A DNA stretch of 64,000 bases from assembly GCF_946886895.1 (NCBI RefSeq), contig NZ_CAMPJO010000004.1:186001-250000 (forward strand). Direction: 5' to 3'. The notes under the pieces were generated by a model. The model was not told the origin of the DNA. It was given only the letters and a program-made list of their open reading frames with translations, and searched no databases. Below, in pieces: positions 51,286 through 59,566 of this stretch (its first letter is position 1; each line of letters opens with the position of its first letter). This stretch comes from an uncultured Marinobacter sp. Its GTDB lineage: Bacteria; Pseudomonadota; Gammaproteobacteria; Pseudomonadales; Oleiphilaceae. A program made the position numbers and the translations under genes.

Positions 51286-52290
51286 TTACCGGCCCGCGTT
51301 CATCAGGGCAAGCGCATTGTCCAGCATGCGATTGGAGAATCCCCACTCATTGTCGTACCAGGCCATGACTTTCACATGACGACCCAATACGCGGGTGTGA
51401 TTCGAATCAAAGATGCTCGACAGCGCATTGTGGTTGAAATCCACGCTGACCAGCTTCTCACTATTGTAGCCCAATACCGGGTTGGAGCCCGCCGCTGCCT
51501 TGACCGCTTCGTTGATCTCTTTGACGCTGGTGTCGCGCTTGGCAATGAAGCCGAAGTCCACCAGCGATACGTTGATCGTCGGCACCCGAACGGCCAGGCC
51601 ATCCAGCTTGCCATCCAGCTCCGGGATGACCTTGCCGATCGCCGCCGCTGCGCCGGTTTTGGTGGGGATCATGGACTGGGTCGCTGAACGGGCGCGGTAC
51701 AGGTCGGAGTGGTATACGTCACTCAGTTTCTGGTCGTTGGTGTAAGAGTGGATGGTGGTCATCAGGCCGCTCTCAATGCCAACGACTTTGTGCAGGGCTT
51801 CAACGACTGGCGCCAGGCAGTTGGTGGTGCAGGAGGCGTTGGAAATGATGTGATGATCGGCGGTGAGGGTGTGATGATTGACGCCGTAGACAACCATGGC
51901 GTCTGCATCCGGGCTGGGCGCGGAGATGATGACCTTGCGGGCGCCCGCGTTCAGGTGCGCTTCAGCCTCGGCGCGTTTGGTAAACAGGCCGGTACATTCA
52001 AAGACCACATCGATGTTGAGGTCGCGCCAGGGCAGCTCTTCGGGATTGCGCAACGCGGTAATGGCAATCTGGTCACCGTTGACGGTCAGGGACTCGGCAT
52101 CGTGGCTGACTTCCGCGTTGAAGCGACCGTGGACGCTGTCATACTTCAGCAGATGTGCGTTGGTTTCAGCGTCGCCCAGATCGTTAATGGCGACCACCTG
52201 GAGTTGATCCCGGTAGTGGTTTTCGTAAAGTGCGCGCAGCACGTTGCGGCCGATGCGACCGAACCCGTTGATGGCGATGCGAATGGTCAT
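51286..52290 (-). CDS. gap: Glyceraldehyde-3-phosphate dehydrogenase, type I
   Basis: Oxidises glyceraldehyde 3-phosphate to 1,3-bisphosphoglycerate with NAD+. The 334-residue enzyme shows [20 protein letters not shown], the catalytic Cys in [13 protein letters not shown] and [15 protein letters not shown], with [13 protein letters not shown] at the end. The ATG follows GAGGAG. It diverges from edd across 172 bases with two HexR-like palindromes, as in Pseudomonas where HexR controls gap-1 and edd together. An erythrose-4-phosphate dehydrogenase is unlikely given this context. Confidence 0.96.
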   Translation of the reverse strand: MTIRIAINGFGRIGRNVLRALYENHYRDQLQVVAINDLGDAETNAHLLKYDSVHGRFNAEVSHDAESLTVNGDQIAITALRNPEELPWRDLNIDVVFECTGLFTKRAEAEAHLNAGARKVIISAPSPDADAMVVYGVNHHTLTADHHIISNASCTTNCLAPVVEALHKVVGIESGLMTTIHSYTNDQKLSDVYHSDLYRARSATQSMIPTKTGAAAAIGKVIPELDGKLDGLAVRVPTINVSLVDFGFIAKRDTSVKEINEAVKAAAGSNPVLGYNSEKLVSVDFNHNALSSIFDSNHTRVLGRHVKVMAWYDNEWGFSNRMLDNALALMNAGR

Positions 52291-52337
52291 GATCTGACTC
52301 CTCGGTTGGATGATTTTTGTTCGATTTCCAATGATGA

Positions 52338-52352
52338 TGTAGTAAATATAAC
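52338..52352. promoter_or_regulatory. Candidate HexR operator on the gap side
   Basis: TGTAGTAAATATAAC shares the TGTAGTAA half with the zwf site and keeps most of the HexR consensus, but its right half is poor. It lies about 50 bases before the gap start. Confidence 0.4.
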
Positions 52353-52401
52353 AACAAAAAATGAAAAAATGAACGAGTCTTGGGTGAAATCATCAAAAAA
52401 A

Positions 52402-52416
52402 GGAAGTAAAATTACG
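52402..52416. promoter_or_regulatory. Candidate HexR operator on the edd side
   Basis: GGAAGTAAAATTACG matches 12 of 15 positions of TGTARTWWWWYTACA, including the whole AGTAAAATTAC core, about 50 bases before the edd start. Confidence 0.5.
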
Positions 52417-52462
52417 TCTAAAAAGCAACTTTCAATAAATAAGACACGCTATGGAGCCCACC

Positions 52463-54283
52463 ATGCACGCTACCGTCGACAAGGTTACCCGGAGAATCAT
52501 TGAGCGCAGTCGCGCCACCCGCCAGGACTACCTGGACCGGATGAATGAGCTGAAAGCCCAATCGCCACATCGGAGCAGTCTTTCCTGCGGCAATCTGGCC
52601 CATGGTTTCGCGGCCTGTAACCAGGGTGACAAAGACACCCTCAAGTTCATGAACAAGGCCAATGTGGCCATGGTGTCCGCCTACAACGATATGCTTTCGG
52701 CCCATCAGCCCTATGAAAAGTTCCCGGATCTGATCCGCGCGGCGGCCAACGGGATGGGGTCGGTGGCCCAGGTTGCCGGGGGCACGCCGGCCATGTGTGA
52801 TGGTGTTACCCAGGGGCAGCCGGGTATGGAGCTGAGCCTGTTTTCCCGGGACACCATCGCCATGAGTACCGCCGTGGCTCTGAGCCACAACATGTTCGAT
52901 GCCACCCTGCTGCTGGGCATCTGTGACAAGATTGTGCCGGGGCTGCTGATTGGCTCCCTGAGCTTTGGCTACCTGCCGACCATACTGGTGCCGGCCGGGC
53001 CGATGCCGTCCGGGCTGCCCAACAAGGAAAAGCAGCGGATTCGCCAGTTATACGCCGAGGGTAAGGTGGGTCGCGATGAACTGCTGGAAGCCGAGAGCAA
53101 GTCCTATCACAGCCCTGGCACCTGCACCTTCTACGGCACCGCCAACAGCAACCAGTTGCTGGTCGAGGTTATGGGGCTGCACTTGCCCGGTTCGGCGTTT
53201 GTGAATCCGAACACGCCGTTGCGCGAACAACTCACCCGGGCGGCCACGGAACAGGTCATCCGGCTCTCCAAGCCCCACGGCGGCGAGCTGGGCCTGTGCG
53301 ATATGGTGGATGAAAAGAGCATCGTCAACGCACTGGTGGCGCTGCTGGTAACGGGAGGCTCCACCAACCACACCATTCACTGGATTGCCATTGCCCGGGC
53401 GGCCGGTATCATTATCGACTGGAACGATTACGCCGAGCTGTCATCCGTCGTGCCCTCGATGACCCGCATATACCCCAACGGCCAGGAAGATGTGAATGCC
53501 TTCCATGAAGCCGGGGGAACGCCTTTCCTGATTCGTGAGTTGCTCGAGCACGGGTACCTGCACAATGACGTTGAAACCGTGGTGGGCCACGGTCTGGAAC
53601 GGTACACCCGGATGCCGGAGCTGGACGGCGAGACCCTGGTGTGGAAACCCGCGCCGACCGACAGTCGGCTTCCGGACGTCCTCAGCTCCGCTTCCGAGCC
53701 CTTCGCCCCGGATGGTGGGCTCCGGGTACTTGATGGCAATCTGGGGCGCGGGGTGATCAAGGTTTCTGCCGTGGCCAAGGAGCATCACCGTGTCGAAGCG
53801 CCTGCGGTCGTGTTCAACGATCAGAATGAACTGAAGGCGGCGTTCGATGCCGGCGACCTGAACCGCGACTGCGTCGTGATCGTACGTTTTCAGGGTCCGA
53901 AGAGTAATGGCATGCCGGAACTGCACAAGTTAACGCCATACCTGGGTGTCTTGCAGGATCGCGGTCACAAGGTTGCACTGGTTACCGATGGGCGTATGTC
54001 AGGCGCCTCGGGGAAAGTGCCGGCGGCCATTCACGTTTACCCGGAAGCGCTCGACGGTGGCCCACTGTCGAGAGTGAAGAATGGCGACATGGTCTGCGTT
54101 GATGCCGGCACAGGCACGCTGTCCGTTGACGTTGAAGCGCAGGCGTTTGCCCATCGTGAGCCGGCAAATGCCGATCTTTCAGGGTATCATCAGGGTTACG
54201 GTCGGGAGCTGTTTGGCTGGATGCGCCGCTCCGCCAGCACACCCGAGGAAGGCGCCAGCTTTTTCTGGAATCATCAGGCATGA
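52463..54283 (+). CDS. edd: Phosphogluconate dehydratase
   Basis: Dehydrates 6-phosphogluconate to KDPG, the committed Entner-Doudoroff step, using a [4Fe-4S] cluster. The 606-residue IlvD/Edd-family enzyme shows [80 protein letters not shown] and [21 protein letters not shown] prefer ATG 52463, six bases after GGAG; ATG 52451 four codons earlier lacks a site. It overlaps glk by four bases. Confidence 0.97.
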   Translation: MHATVDKVTRRIIERSRATRQDYLDRMNELKAQSPHRSSLSCGNLAHGFAACNQGDKDTLKFMNKANVAMVSAYNDMLSAHQPYEKFPDLIRAAANGMGSVAQVAGGTPAMCDGVTQGQPGMELSLFSRDTIAMSTAVALSHNMFDATLLLGICDKIVPGLLIGSLSFGYLPTILVPAGPMPSGLPNKEKQRIRQLYAEGKVGRDELLEAESKSYHSPGTCTFYGTANSNQLLVEVMGLHLPGSAFVNPNTPLREQLTRAATEQVIRLSKPHGGELGLCDMVDEKSIVNALVALLVTGGSTNHTIHWIAIARAAGIIIDWNDYAELSSVVPSMTRIYPNGQEDVNAFHEAGGTPFLIRELLEHGYLHNDVETVVGHGLERYTRMPELDGETLVWKPAPTDSRLPDVLSSASEPFAPDGGLRVLDGNLGRGVIKVSAVAKEHHRVEAPAVVFNDQNELKAAFDAGDLNRDCVVIVRFQGPKSNGMPELHKLTPYLGVLQDRGHKVALVTDGRMSGASGKVPAAIHVYPEALDGGPLSRVKNGDMVCVDAGTGTLSVDVEAQAFAHREPANADLSGYHQGYGRELFGWMRRSASTPEEGASFFWNHQA

Positions 54284-55245
54284 CGCAAACACATTACTCT
54301 CTGGTAGGGGACATTGGCGGCACCAACGCCCGCTTTGCACTGGTGGAGCGGGGCAGTGTTGAGCCCGGCGCCGTTGAGGTGCTGCCCTGCGGTGATTACG
54401 ACAACCTGGATGATGCCATTGTCGACTACCTGCAGCGGGTGGGTGTCGCTGAAGTGGGTGAGGCCTGCCTCGCCGTGGCGTCGCCGGTTCGTGGCACCCA
54501 GGTCCGGATGACCAATAACCATTGGCGCTTCGATACCGAAGAGGTCCGGCTGGCCTTTGGTTGGCGTGCCTTCAAGGTGATCAACGATTTTACCGCCATG
54601 GCGCTGGGCGTACCCCATGTGCCGGCGGAGCATCTCGTGCACGTCTGCGGTGGTCCGGGCGATGAGCGCCGGGCCAGGCTCGTGATCGGTCCGGGAACAG
54701 GCCTGGGGGTATCCGGGCTGGTGCCGATCAAGCACGGCTGGGTGCCGCTGATGACCGAAGGGGGGCACGTCGACTTCGCACCCACCGATGATACCGAGAT
54801 GGCGGTATTGCGCATTCTCAAGGCCCGGTTTGGGCGGGTATCGGTGGAGCGGATCCTCTGTGGCCAGGGGTTGTTGAACCTGTACCAGGCCCATGCCGAG
54901 ATTCAGGGCGTCACGGCGCCCCTGGATGCTCCGGAAAAAGTAACCGCCGCCGCCCTGGAGCACACCGACTCACTGGCCCGCCAGACCCTCCGGCATTTTT
55001 GCGAGATCCTCGGCCGGGTGGCCGGTAACGGCGTACTGACACTGGGAAGTACCGGCGGTGTGTACCTGTGTGGGGGTATCCTGCCCCGGTTTCTGGACTT
55101 TTTCCTTGAAAGTCCGTTCCGCAGCGGGTTTGAGGACAAGGGCCGGATGCGGCCCTTGCTGGAATTCACCCCGGTTTACGTGGTGACCGAGCCCTACACC
55201 GGCTTGCTGGGCGCGGCCGAGGCGCTGGCCAATCCGGAAGTGTAG
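54280..55245 (+). CDS. glk: Glucokinase
   Basis: Phosphorylates free glucose with ATP. The 321-residue protein belongs to the E. coli Glk family: phosphate loop [70 protein letters not shown] and the late [20 protein letters not shown]. The ATG overlaps the edd stop (ATGA), giving an edd-glk operon. It would act on glucose released from maltodextrins inside the cell. Confidence 0.96.
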   Translation: MTQTHYSLVGDIGGTNARFALVERGSVEPGAVEVLPCGDYDNLDDAIVDYLQRVGVAEVGEACLAVASPVRGTQVRMTNNHWRFDTEEVRLAFGWRAFKVINDFTAMALGVPHVPAEHLVHVCGGPGDERRARLVIGPGTGLGVSGLVPIKHGWVPLMTEGGHVDFAPTDDTEMAVLRILKARFGRVSVERILCGQGLLNLYQAHAEIQGVTAPLDAPEKVTAAALEHTDSLARQTLRHFCEILGRVAGNGVLTLGSTGGVYLCGGILPRFLDFFLESPFRSGFEDKGRMRPLLEFTPVYVVTEPYTGLLGAAEALANPEV

Positions 55246-55309
55246 TGTGTTGTTTGGCGAGGCTGCACTATGAGACCGCACTAACCGCACTATGGGGTGC
55301 CAGTTGACC

Positions 55310-55918
55310 ATGAGTGAAGAACGCCCGGATATGTCCCTGGATGACCTGGTGCGCAGAGTGCGTGCCTGCACGCTCTGTGAAAGCGTGCTACCGCTCGGGC
55401 CCCGGCCAGTGGTCCAGTTGTCGGAATCATCGCGGATACTGGTGGTCGGTCAGGCGCCCGGGCGTCGGGTGCATGAGACTGGGGTACCCTTCAACGACCC
55501 CAGTGGCGACCGGCTGAGACAGTGGATGGGGGTGACGCGGGAGGTGTTCTACGACGAACGCAAGCTGGCCATCCTGCCCATGGGGTTCTGCTATCCCGGC
55601 AAGGGCACATCCGGCGATCTGCCGCCACGCCCGGAATGTGCTCCGGCCTGGCGGCAGCGCTTGCTGGACTGGCTGCCCAATATCGGTCTGACGCTGGTGA
55701 TCGGGCAGTACGCCCAGGCCTGGCACCTGCCGGATAGCCAATCGTCGGTGACTGAAAACGTTCGTAACTGGCAACGGTATTGGCCCGACCGGGTGCCCAT
55801 GCCTCATCCGAGCCCCCGGAACAACCTGTGGCTGCGTCGCAACCCCTGGTTTGAATCGGAGGTTATTCCAGAGGTCCAGCGCCGAGTTGCCGACTTGCTG
55901 GCGGAGTCTACCCCTTAG
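55310..55918 (+). CDS. Uracil-DNA glycosylase family protein
   Basis: A 202-residue member of the uracil-DNA glycosylase superfamily. The family loops are present: RILVVGQAPGRRVHETGVPF (water-activating GQAPG region, no Asp), LTLVIGQYAQAWHL and the HPSPRNN motif (MPHPSPRNNLWLRRNPWFE). The four-cysteine iron-sulfur pattern of families 4 and 5 is not complete: two Cys lie at the N-terminus (RACTLCESVL) and two others near CYPGK and PECAP, so a cluster cannot be decided. The exact base substrate is unknown. I chose ATG 55310. Its stop overlaps the stop of the convergent gene. Confidence 0.8.
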   Translation: MSEERPDMSLDDLVRRVRACTLCESVLPLGPRPVVQLSESSRILVVGQAPGRRVHETGVPFNDPSGDRLRQWMGVTREVFYDERKLAILPMGFCYPGKGTSGDLPPRPECAPAWRQRLLDWLPNIGLTLVIGQYAQAWHLPDSQSSVTENVRNWQRYWPDRVPMPHPSPRNNLWLRRNPWFESEVIPEVQRRVADLLAESTP

Positions 55919-57675
55919 CCTTCGGTCATTTGCCAGCGACGAAGCAGGTCCTCATAGCGAACAGTTTCGCCTTTCGGCTTCTCGTTCGCCAGCGCCGGCT
56001 TCGGTGCACCGGGCTGCGCCAGCCACCAGTCGGCGCCTTTCAGATCGCGTTCATCCACCAGGCGTGGGCCGCACTTCCGTACCAGGTAATTACGTTCGAT
56101 AACCCTGAGTGCCCTGTCCTGGGCCTCGGCAAGATTGTCCAGGGCCTGCCTGGGGCTCACTTCGCCAGTCACAGCGTCGGCAATGTTGGGCCACCAGAGC
56201 TTGGCCAGACGGGGGTAATCAGGGACATTGATGCCGGTTGGTGTCCAGGCTCGCCGTGCCGGACTGAGGTAGAACTCCACAAGTCCGCCCAGCGTCGGCG
56301 CCAGGGCCTGCATTTGCGGCGATTCCAGATCAGATTGTCGGATCGGCGTCAGGCCATAGAGGGTTTTTTGGAGTGATACCGACCGGGATACCGTAAACTG
56401 GGCGTAAAGCCAGGCAGCTTTTTGATTGCGTTCACCCATTGCCCTGGGAATGGTCCAGGCACCGACATCCTGGTATCCGAGTTTCATGCCGTCTTCCCAA
56501 TAGGCGCCGTGAGGGGAGGGGGCCATCCGCCACTTGGGCGTGCCGTCTTCATTAACGACGGGTAGCCCATCCCGAGTCATGTCCGCAGTGAAAGCGGTAT
56601 ACCAGAAGATCTGCTGGGCAATATGACCCTGGGCCGGCACTGGCCCCGCTTCGGAAAACGTCATCTGACGTGCCTCCGGGGGCGCGAAACGATCCAGCCA
56701 GTCAATGTATTTTTCCAGGGCATAAATCGCCGCCGGGCTGTTGGTGGCGCCCCCGCGACGGACGGAAGAGCCCACCGGATGGCAGCCTTCCATACGGATG
56801 CCCCATTCATCCACCGGCAGGCCATTGGGCAGGCCCTTGTCGCCAGCGCCGGCCATGGAAAACCAGGCATCGGTAAAACGCCAGCCCAGGGATGGGTGTC
56901 GCTTGCCATAATCCATGTGCCCGTAAATTCGCTGGCCGTCAATCTCCTTCACATACACGGTAAAGTATTCGGCAATGTCCTCGTAGGCCGACCAGTTCAC
57001 CGGTACGCCCAGCTCATAACCATACCGCTCCCGGAAACCCGCCCTCAACTCCGGGCGCTGGAACCAGTCGTAGCGAAACCAGTAGAGGTTGGCAAATTGC
57101 TGCGTTGGCAATTGGTACAGCTTGCCATCAGGGCCGGTTACGAACGCCAGGCCAATAAAATCGTCCAGGTCCAGTGTTGGCAGGGTGTACGTTTTGCCGG
57201 CTCCTGCCATGAAGTCGCTCAGGGCCAGGGCAAAGCCGCTCCTGGAATGGGTGCCAATGTTGTCGGAATCGTTCACAAAGGCATCGTACTGGCCCTTGGC
57301 GGCCATGATCCGTTGCAGGTTTATCTGCCGGATGACCTCACCCTCTGGCTTTCGGTCGTGTTGCACCTGGATGCCGGTGAGTGCCGAGAACGCCGGAGCC
57401 AGCACCTCGGCTTCGTATTGGTGGGTGGTCAGTTGCTCCGACAGCACGGCGATATCGGTGCCCTCAAGCGGAGCAGCAGCCTGAACGAACCACGCCAGTT
57501 CCTCTTTCTGCGCTTCCTTGCTGAGCGTCGTGTCGGGAAAGGTATCGGTCACCAGTGACTCGATCAACGATTGCTTCTCAGGCGACAGAGCATCGAACAG
57601 GGGGCCGGACTGGCTTTGGGGGACCAGCCCGATGGATAGCAGGGAAGCGGCCATCAATCGGGAAAGTGTTTTCAT
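55915..57675 (-). CDS. ABC transporter substrate-binding protein, GlpV-like (putative glycerol binding)
   Basis: A 586-residue exported binding protein with a signal peptide (LSRLMAASLLSIGLVPQSQS, then GPLFDAL). It is much longer than usual sugar-binding proteins and matches in size and context the GlpV component of rhizobial glycerol ABC importers. Typical parts are YEAEVLAPAFSALTGIQVQH, YQLPTQQFANLYWFRYDWFQ, RMAPSPHGAYWEDGMKLGYQ and DVGAWTIPRAMGERNQKAAW. glpD, glpR and glpK lie 2-5 kb away. The other ABC subunits (GlpS, T, P, Q) are absent from the window, so it is an orphan here. The start follows AAGAGAG. Its stop codon overlaps that of the glycosylase-family gene. Confidence 0.75.
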   Translation of the reverse strand: MKTLSRLMAASLLSIGLVPQSQSGPLFDALSPEKQSLIESLVTDTFPDTTLSKEAQKEELAWFVQAAAPLEGTDIAVLSEQLTTHQYEAEVLAPAFSALTGIQVQHDRKPEGEVIRQINLQRIMAAKGQYDAFVNDSDNIGTHSRSGFALALSDFMAGAGKTYTLPTLDLDDFIGLAFVTGPDGKLYQLPTQQFANLYWFRYDWFQRPELRAGFRERYGYELGVPVNWSAYEDIAEYFTVYVKEIDGQRIYGHMDYGKRHPSLGWRFTDAWFSMAGAGDKGLPNGLPVDEWGIRMEGCHPVGSSVRRGGATNSPAAIYALEKYIDWLDRFAPPEARQMTFSEAGPVPAQGHIAQQIFWYTAFTADMTRDGLPVVNEDGTPKWRMAPSPHGAYWEDGMKLGYQDVGAWTIPRAMGERNQKAAWLYAQFTVSRSVSLQKTLYGLTPIRQSDLESPQMQALAPTLGGLVEFYLSPARRAWTPTGINVPDYPRLAKLWWPNIADAVTGEVSPRQALDNLAEAQDRALRVIERNYLVRKCGPRLVDERDLKGADWWLAQPGAPKPALANEKPKGETVRYEDLLRRWQMTEG

Positions 57676-58065
57676 GACAACTCTCTTTCTTGTTGCTTTT
57701 GTTTGTTTTCGTACAATCGTTGAGCATAGAGGTGCCAAATAAGTTCGTCAACGAAAAAAATTAAACATCTGGAAATATCGAATTAAAGTAAATAAAAACA
57801 GAAAGTTAATTTAAAAATTTTGATATCAAAGGCGTCTTAACGGAAGCTGAACGAAAATTTTTTCGATCATATTCTTTTCATTTTCACTTTCTGGAGTTAG
57901 ATTTGTGTCGTTGCGAACCGTTTTAGTTCCTAATCGAACATTTAGACGTCGCAATCGTCGCCGGTGACCGCTGAAACGAATCGCCTACGCGCCCTCCCGG
58001 GCGGGAACCGAGGAAAACAGTGAGTTACGGGTGAGGTTCAGCGCTAACAAAAACAGGAAGATAAC
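57676..58065. other. AT-rich divergent control region, no gene seen
   Basis: This 390-base gap separates the minus-strand binding-protein gene from the porin gene. The left two thirds is very AT-rich, with a perfect 5-bp inverted repeat TTCGT-CA-ACGAA at 57744-57755 and the GlpR-like site noted separately. The right end carries the porin ribosome site AGGAAG. I see no coding frame or RNA gene. Confidence 0.6.
57923..57942. promoter_or_regulatory. Candidate GlpR operator
   Basis: TTAGTTCCTAATCGAACATT matches 16 of 20 positions of the E. coli GlpR consensus WATGTTCGWTAWCGAACATW, with a perfect right half. It lies between the divergent binding-protein and porin genes, and a GlpR gene is present 3.5 kb away. 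Confidence 0.4.
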
Positions 58066-59247
58066 ATGATCGAAAACAACAACGTTTCACAGTCGTCCAG
58101 CAACCGTTCATTCCGGAAAGCGCCGCTGGCAGCGGCGTTGTCACTGCTTGCCGGTGGCCTGGCATCACCCGCGTTTGCTGAAGTGTCGTTTGAAGCCGAC
58201 AGCGGGTGGAAATTTGGCATCAATGGCCACATTCCGGTCTTTGCCCTGATGAGCGATAATGACAACCTGGAGGAGGATGCCTTCCGCATCACCACCGGCT
58301 TCAATCCGGCAACCGCTCAGTTTAATGTCTATGCACCCACGCAGTATGGCCTGGACGTATCCGGCCATTTCCAGCTGAACAGCCACCTGTCCGGTGCCGA
58401 TGGTGTGCAGAACTCCGGTTTTGGCCGTGATGCGGACCAGTTTGGCCGGATTTCCGGGGTTGAGAGCCGGGTCGCGGAATTCGCGGTCGCCGGCGATTTC
58501 GGTACCGTGAATATTGGTAAGGGCTTCGGCATTTTTGGCGTCCCGGCCATCGGAGACAACGGCAGCGGCCTTGGAGTTGGCCTGTTCAGCCCGAATGCCG
58601 GTGACGCAACAGCCGGCCGGATCGGCAACGGGTACTTCTACGCCAACTTCAACCCCCGGGTGACCTACACCTCACCCAGCATGAGCGGCCTCCAGTTCAA
58701 AGTGGGCCTGTTCCAGCCGGAGAAGCCGAAGGACGGTACCGCAGTCGACACTGATGTGGGTACTGAAAGCCCCCGTTTCGAGGCCAACGTGGTCTGGTCA
58801 GGGGACATGGTCACTCTGTGGTCCAGTGGTTTCAGCCAGTCCGTCAGCGTGAATGACCCGGCGGTCGACGACTTCACCATGACCGGTATCGACCTCGGTG
58901 GCGCCCTGTCGCTGGGTAACCTGGGCGTTCGCGCCAACTACGCGATGACCCAGGGCACCGGCAACTTTGTGGTTGGTGGCCATGGCGTTGTTGGCGGCTC
59001 CCAGGAGGAAGATGCCGACCAGTGGTACGTCGAAACCACTTACGACATCAACCGCACCACACTGGGCGCAAGCTACGGTGAGGGATCGGATGACCTGTCC
59101 AATGAAGACACCGAACTGACCATGGTCTTCGCCCGCTACCGCGCGACCGACGCCTGGACCGTGATGGCGGAAATCCAGGATTACGCCAGCAGTACGCCGA
59201 ACAGCGACTACAACGCGTTTATCCTGGGTTCCCAGTTTACCTTCTGA
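58066..59247 (+). CDS. Outer-membrane porin
   Basis: A 393-residue beta-barrel porin. It has a long signal peptide (SFRKAPLAAALSLLAGGLAS, then PAFA-EVSF). The mature protein is a series of strands and loops (AQFNVYAPTQYGLDVSGHFQ, VAEFAVAGDFGTVNIGKGFG, YFYANFNPRVTYTSPSMSGL) ending in FILGSQFTF with terminal Phe. The arrangement resembles general trimeric porins of marine gammaproteobacteria. Its position beside a GlpV-like gene and the glp genes suggests help with glycerol entry, but selectivity cannot be read. The ATG follows AGGAAG, and a strong terminator follows. Confidence 0.85.
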   Translation: MIENNNVSQSSSNRSFRKAPLAAALSLLAGGLASPAFAEVSFEADSGWKFGINGHIPVFALMSDNDNLEEDAFRITTGFNPATAQFNVYAPTQYGLDVSGHFQLNSHLSGADGVQNSGFGRDADQFGRISGVESRVAEFAVAGDFGTVNIGKGFGIFGVPAIGDNGSGLGVGLFSPNAGDATAGRIGNGYFYANFNPRVTYTSPSMSGLQFKVGLFQPEKPKDGTAVDTDVGTESPRFEANVVWSGDMVTLWSSGFSQSVSVNDPAVDDFTMTGIDLGGALSLGNLGVRANYAMTQGTGNFVVGGHGVVGGSQEEDADQWYVETTYDINRTTLGASYGEGSDDLSNEDTELTMVFARYRATDAWTVMAEIQDYASSTPNSDYNAFILGSQFTF

Positions 59248-59282
59248 AGCGGTGAATGACTGATCCCCGACTCAGCGGGGAT

Positions 59283-59319
59283 AAAAAGGCCGGCACTCCG
59301 AAAGGATGCCGGCCTTTTT
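59283..59319. terminator. Terminator after the porin gene
   Basis: A 13-bp perfect stem (AAAAAGGCCGGCA / TGCCGGCCTTTTT) with an inner TCC-GAAA-GGA hairpin and T run. Confidence 0.93.
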
Positions 59320-59369
59320 AATAAATATAGACCAGGCAACCGAAGTCCGTTCACATCCACGGATTCTGG

Positions 59370-59484
59370 GCGCTGGGCGGGGCGATGGACTGGCTGAAAC
59401 CGTGCGGAGCCATGGATGGCGGAGCCGAGCGTACAGGGACGTATTCACAGCGTGTTTCAGCCAGTCCATCGCCCCGCCCAGCGC
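59370..59484. repeat. 115-bp element with 31-bp perfect inverted arms
   Basis: Bases 59370-59400 are the exact reverse complement of 59454-59484 (arms begin GCGCTGGGCGGGGCGATGGA). The 53-base centre holds CCATGGATGGCGGAGCC and CGTACAGGGACGTATTCAC. It lies in a gap of 320 bases between the porin terminator and the glpD terminator, and the rest of that gap shows no gene. It has no coding frame of note and resembles dispersed palindromic intergenic elements. No clear target duplication is seen. A second copy does not occur in this window. Confidence 0.85.
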
Positions 59485-59512
59485 TTGCACCGTCATAGAA
59501 ACCAGAGGGCAC

Positions 59513-59547
59513 AAAAAAGCTCCGGCCGAAGATCATCCAGTCGGAGC
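59513..59547 (-). terminator. Terminator of glpD
   Basis: On the minus strand GCTCCG and CGGAGC form a stem with a 17-base loop, followed by six T, about 20 bases past the glpD stop. Confidence 0.65.
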
Positions 59548-59566
59548 AAAGATGCCTGAGAGAGCG

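Noticed and set aside
57744..57755. TTCGTCAACGAA as a second GlpR operator
   Set aside because: It is palindromic, but only the central TTCG/CGAA fits the GlpR consensus. Recorded only as part of the AT-rich region.
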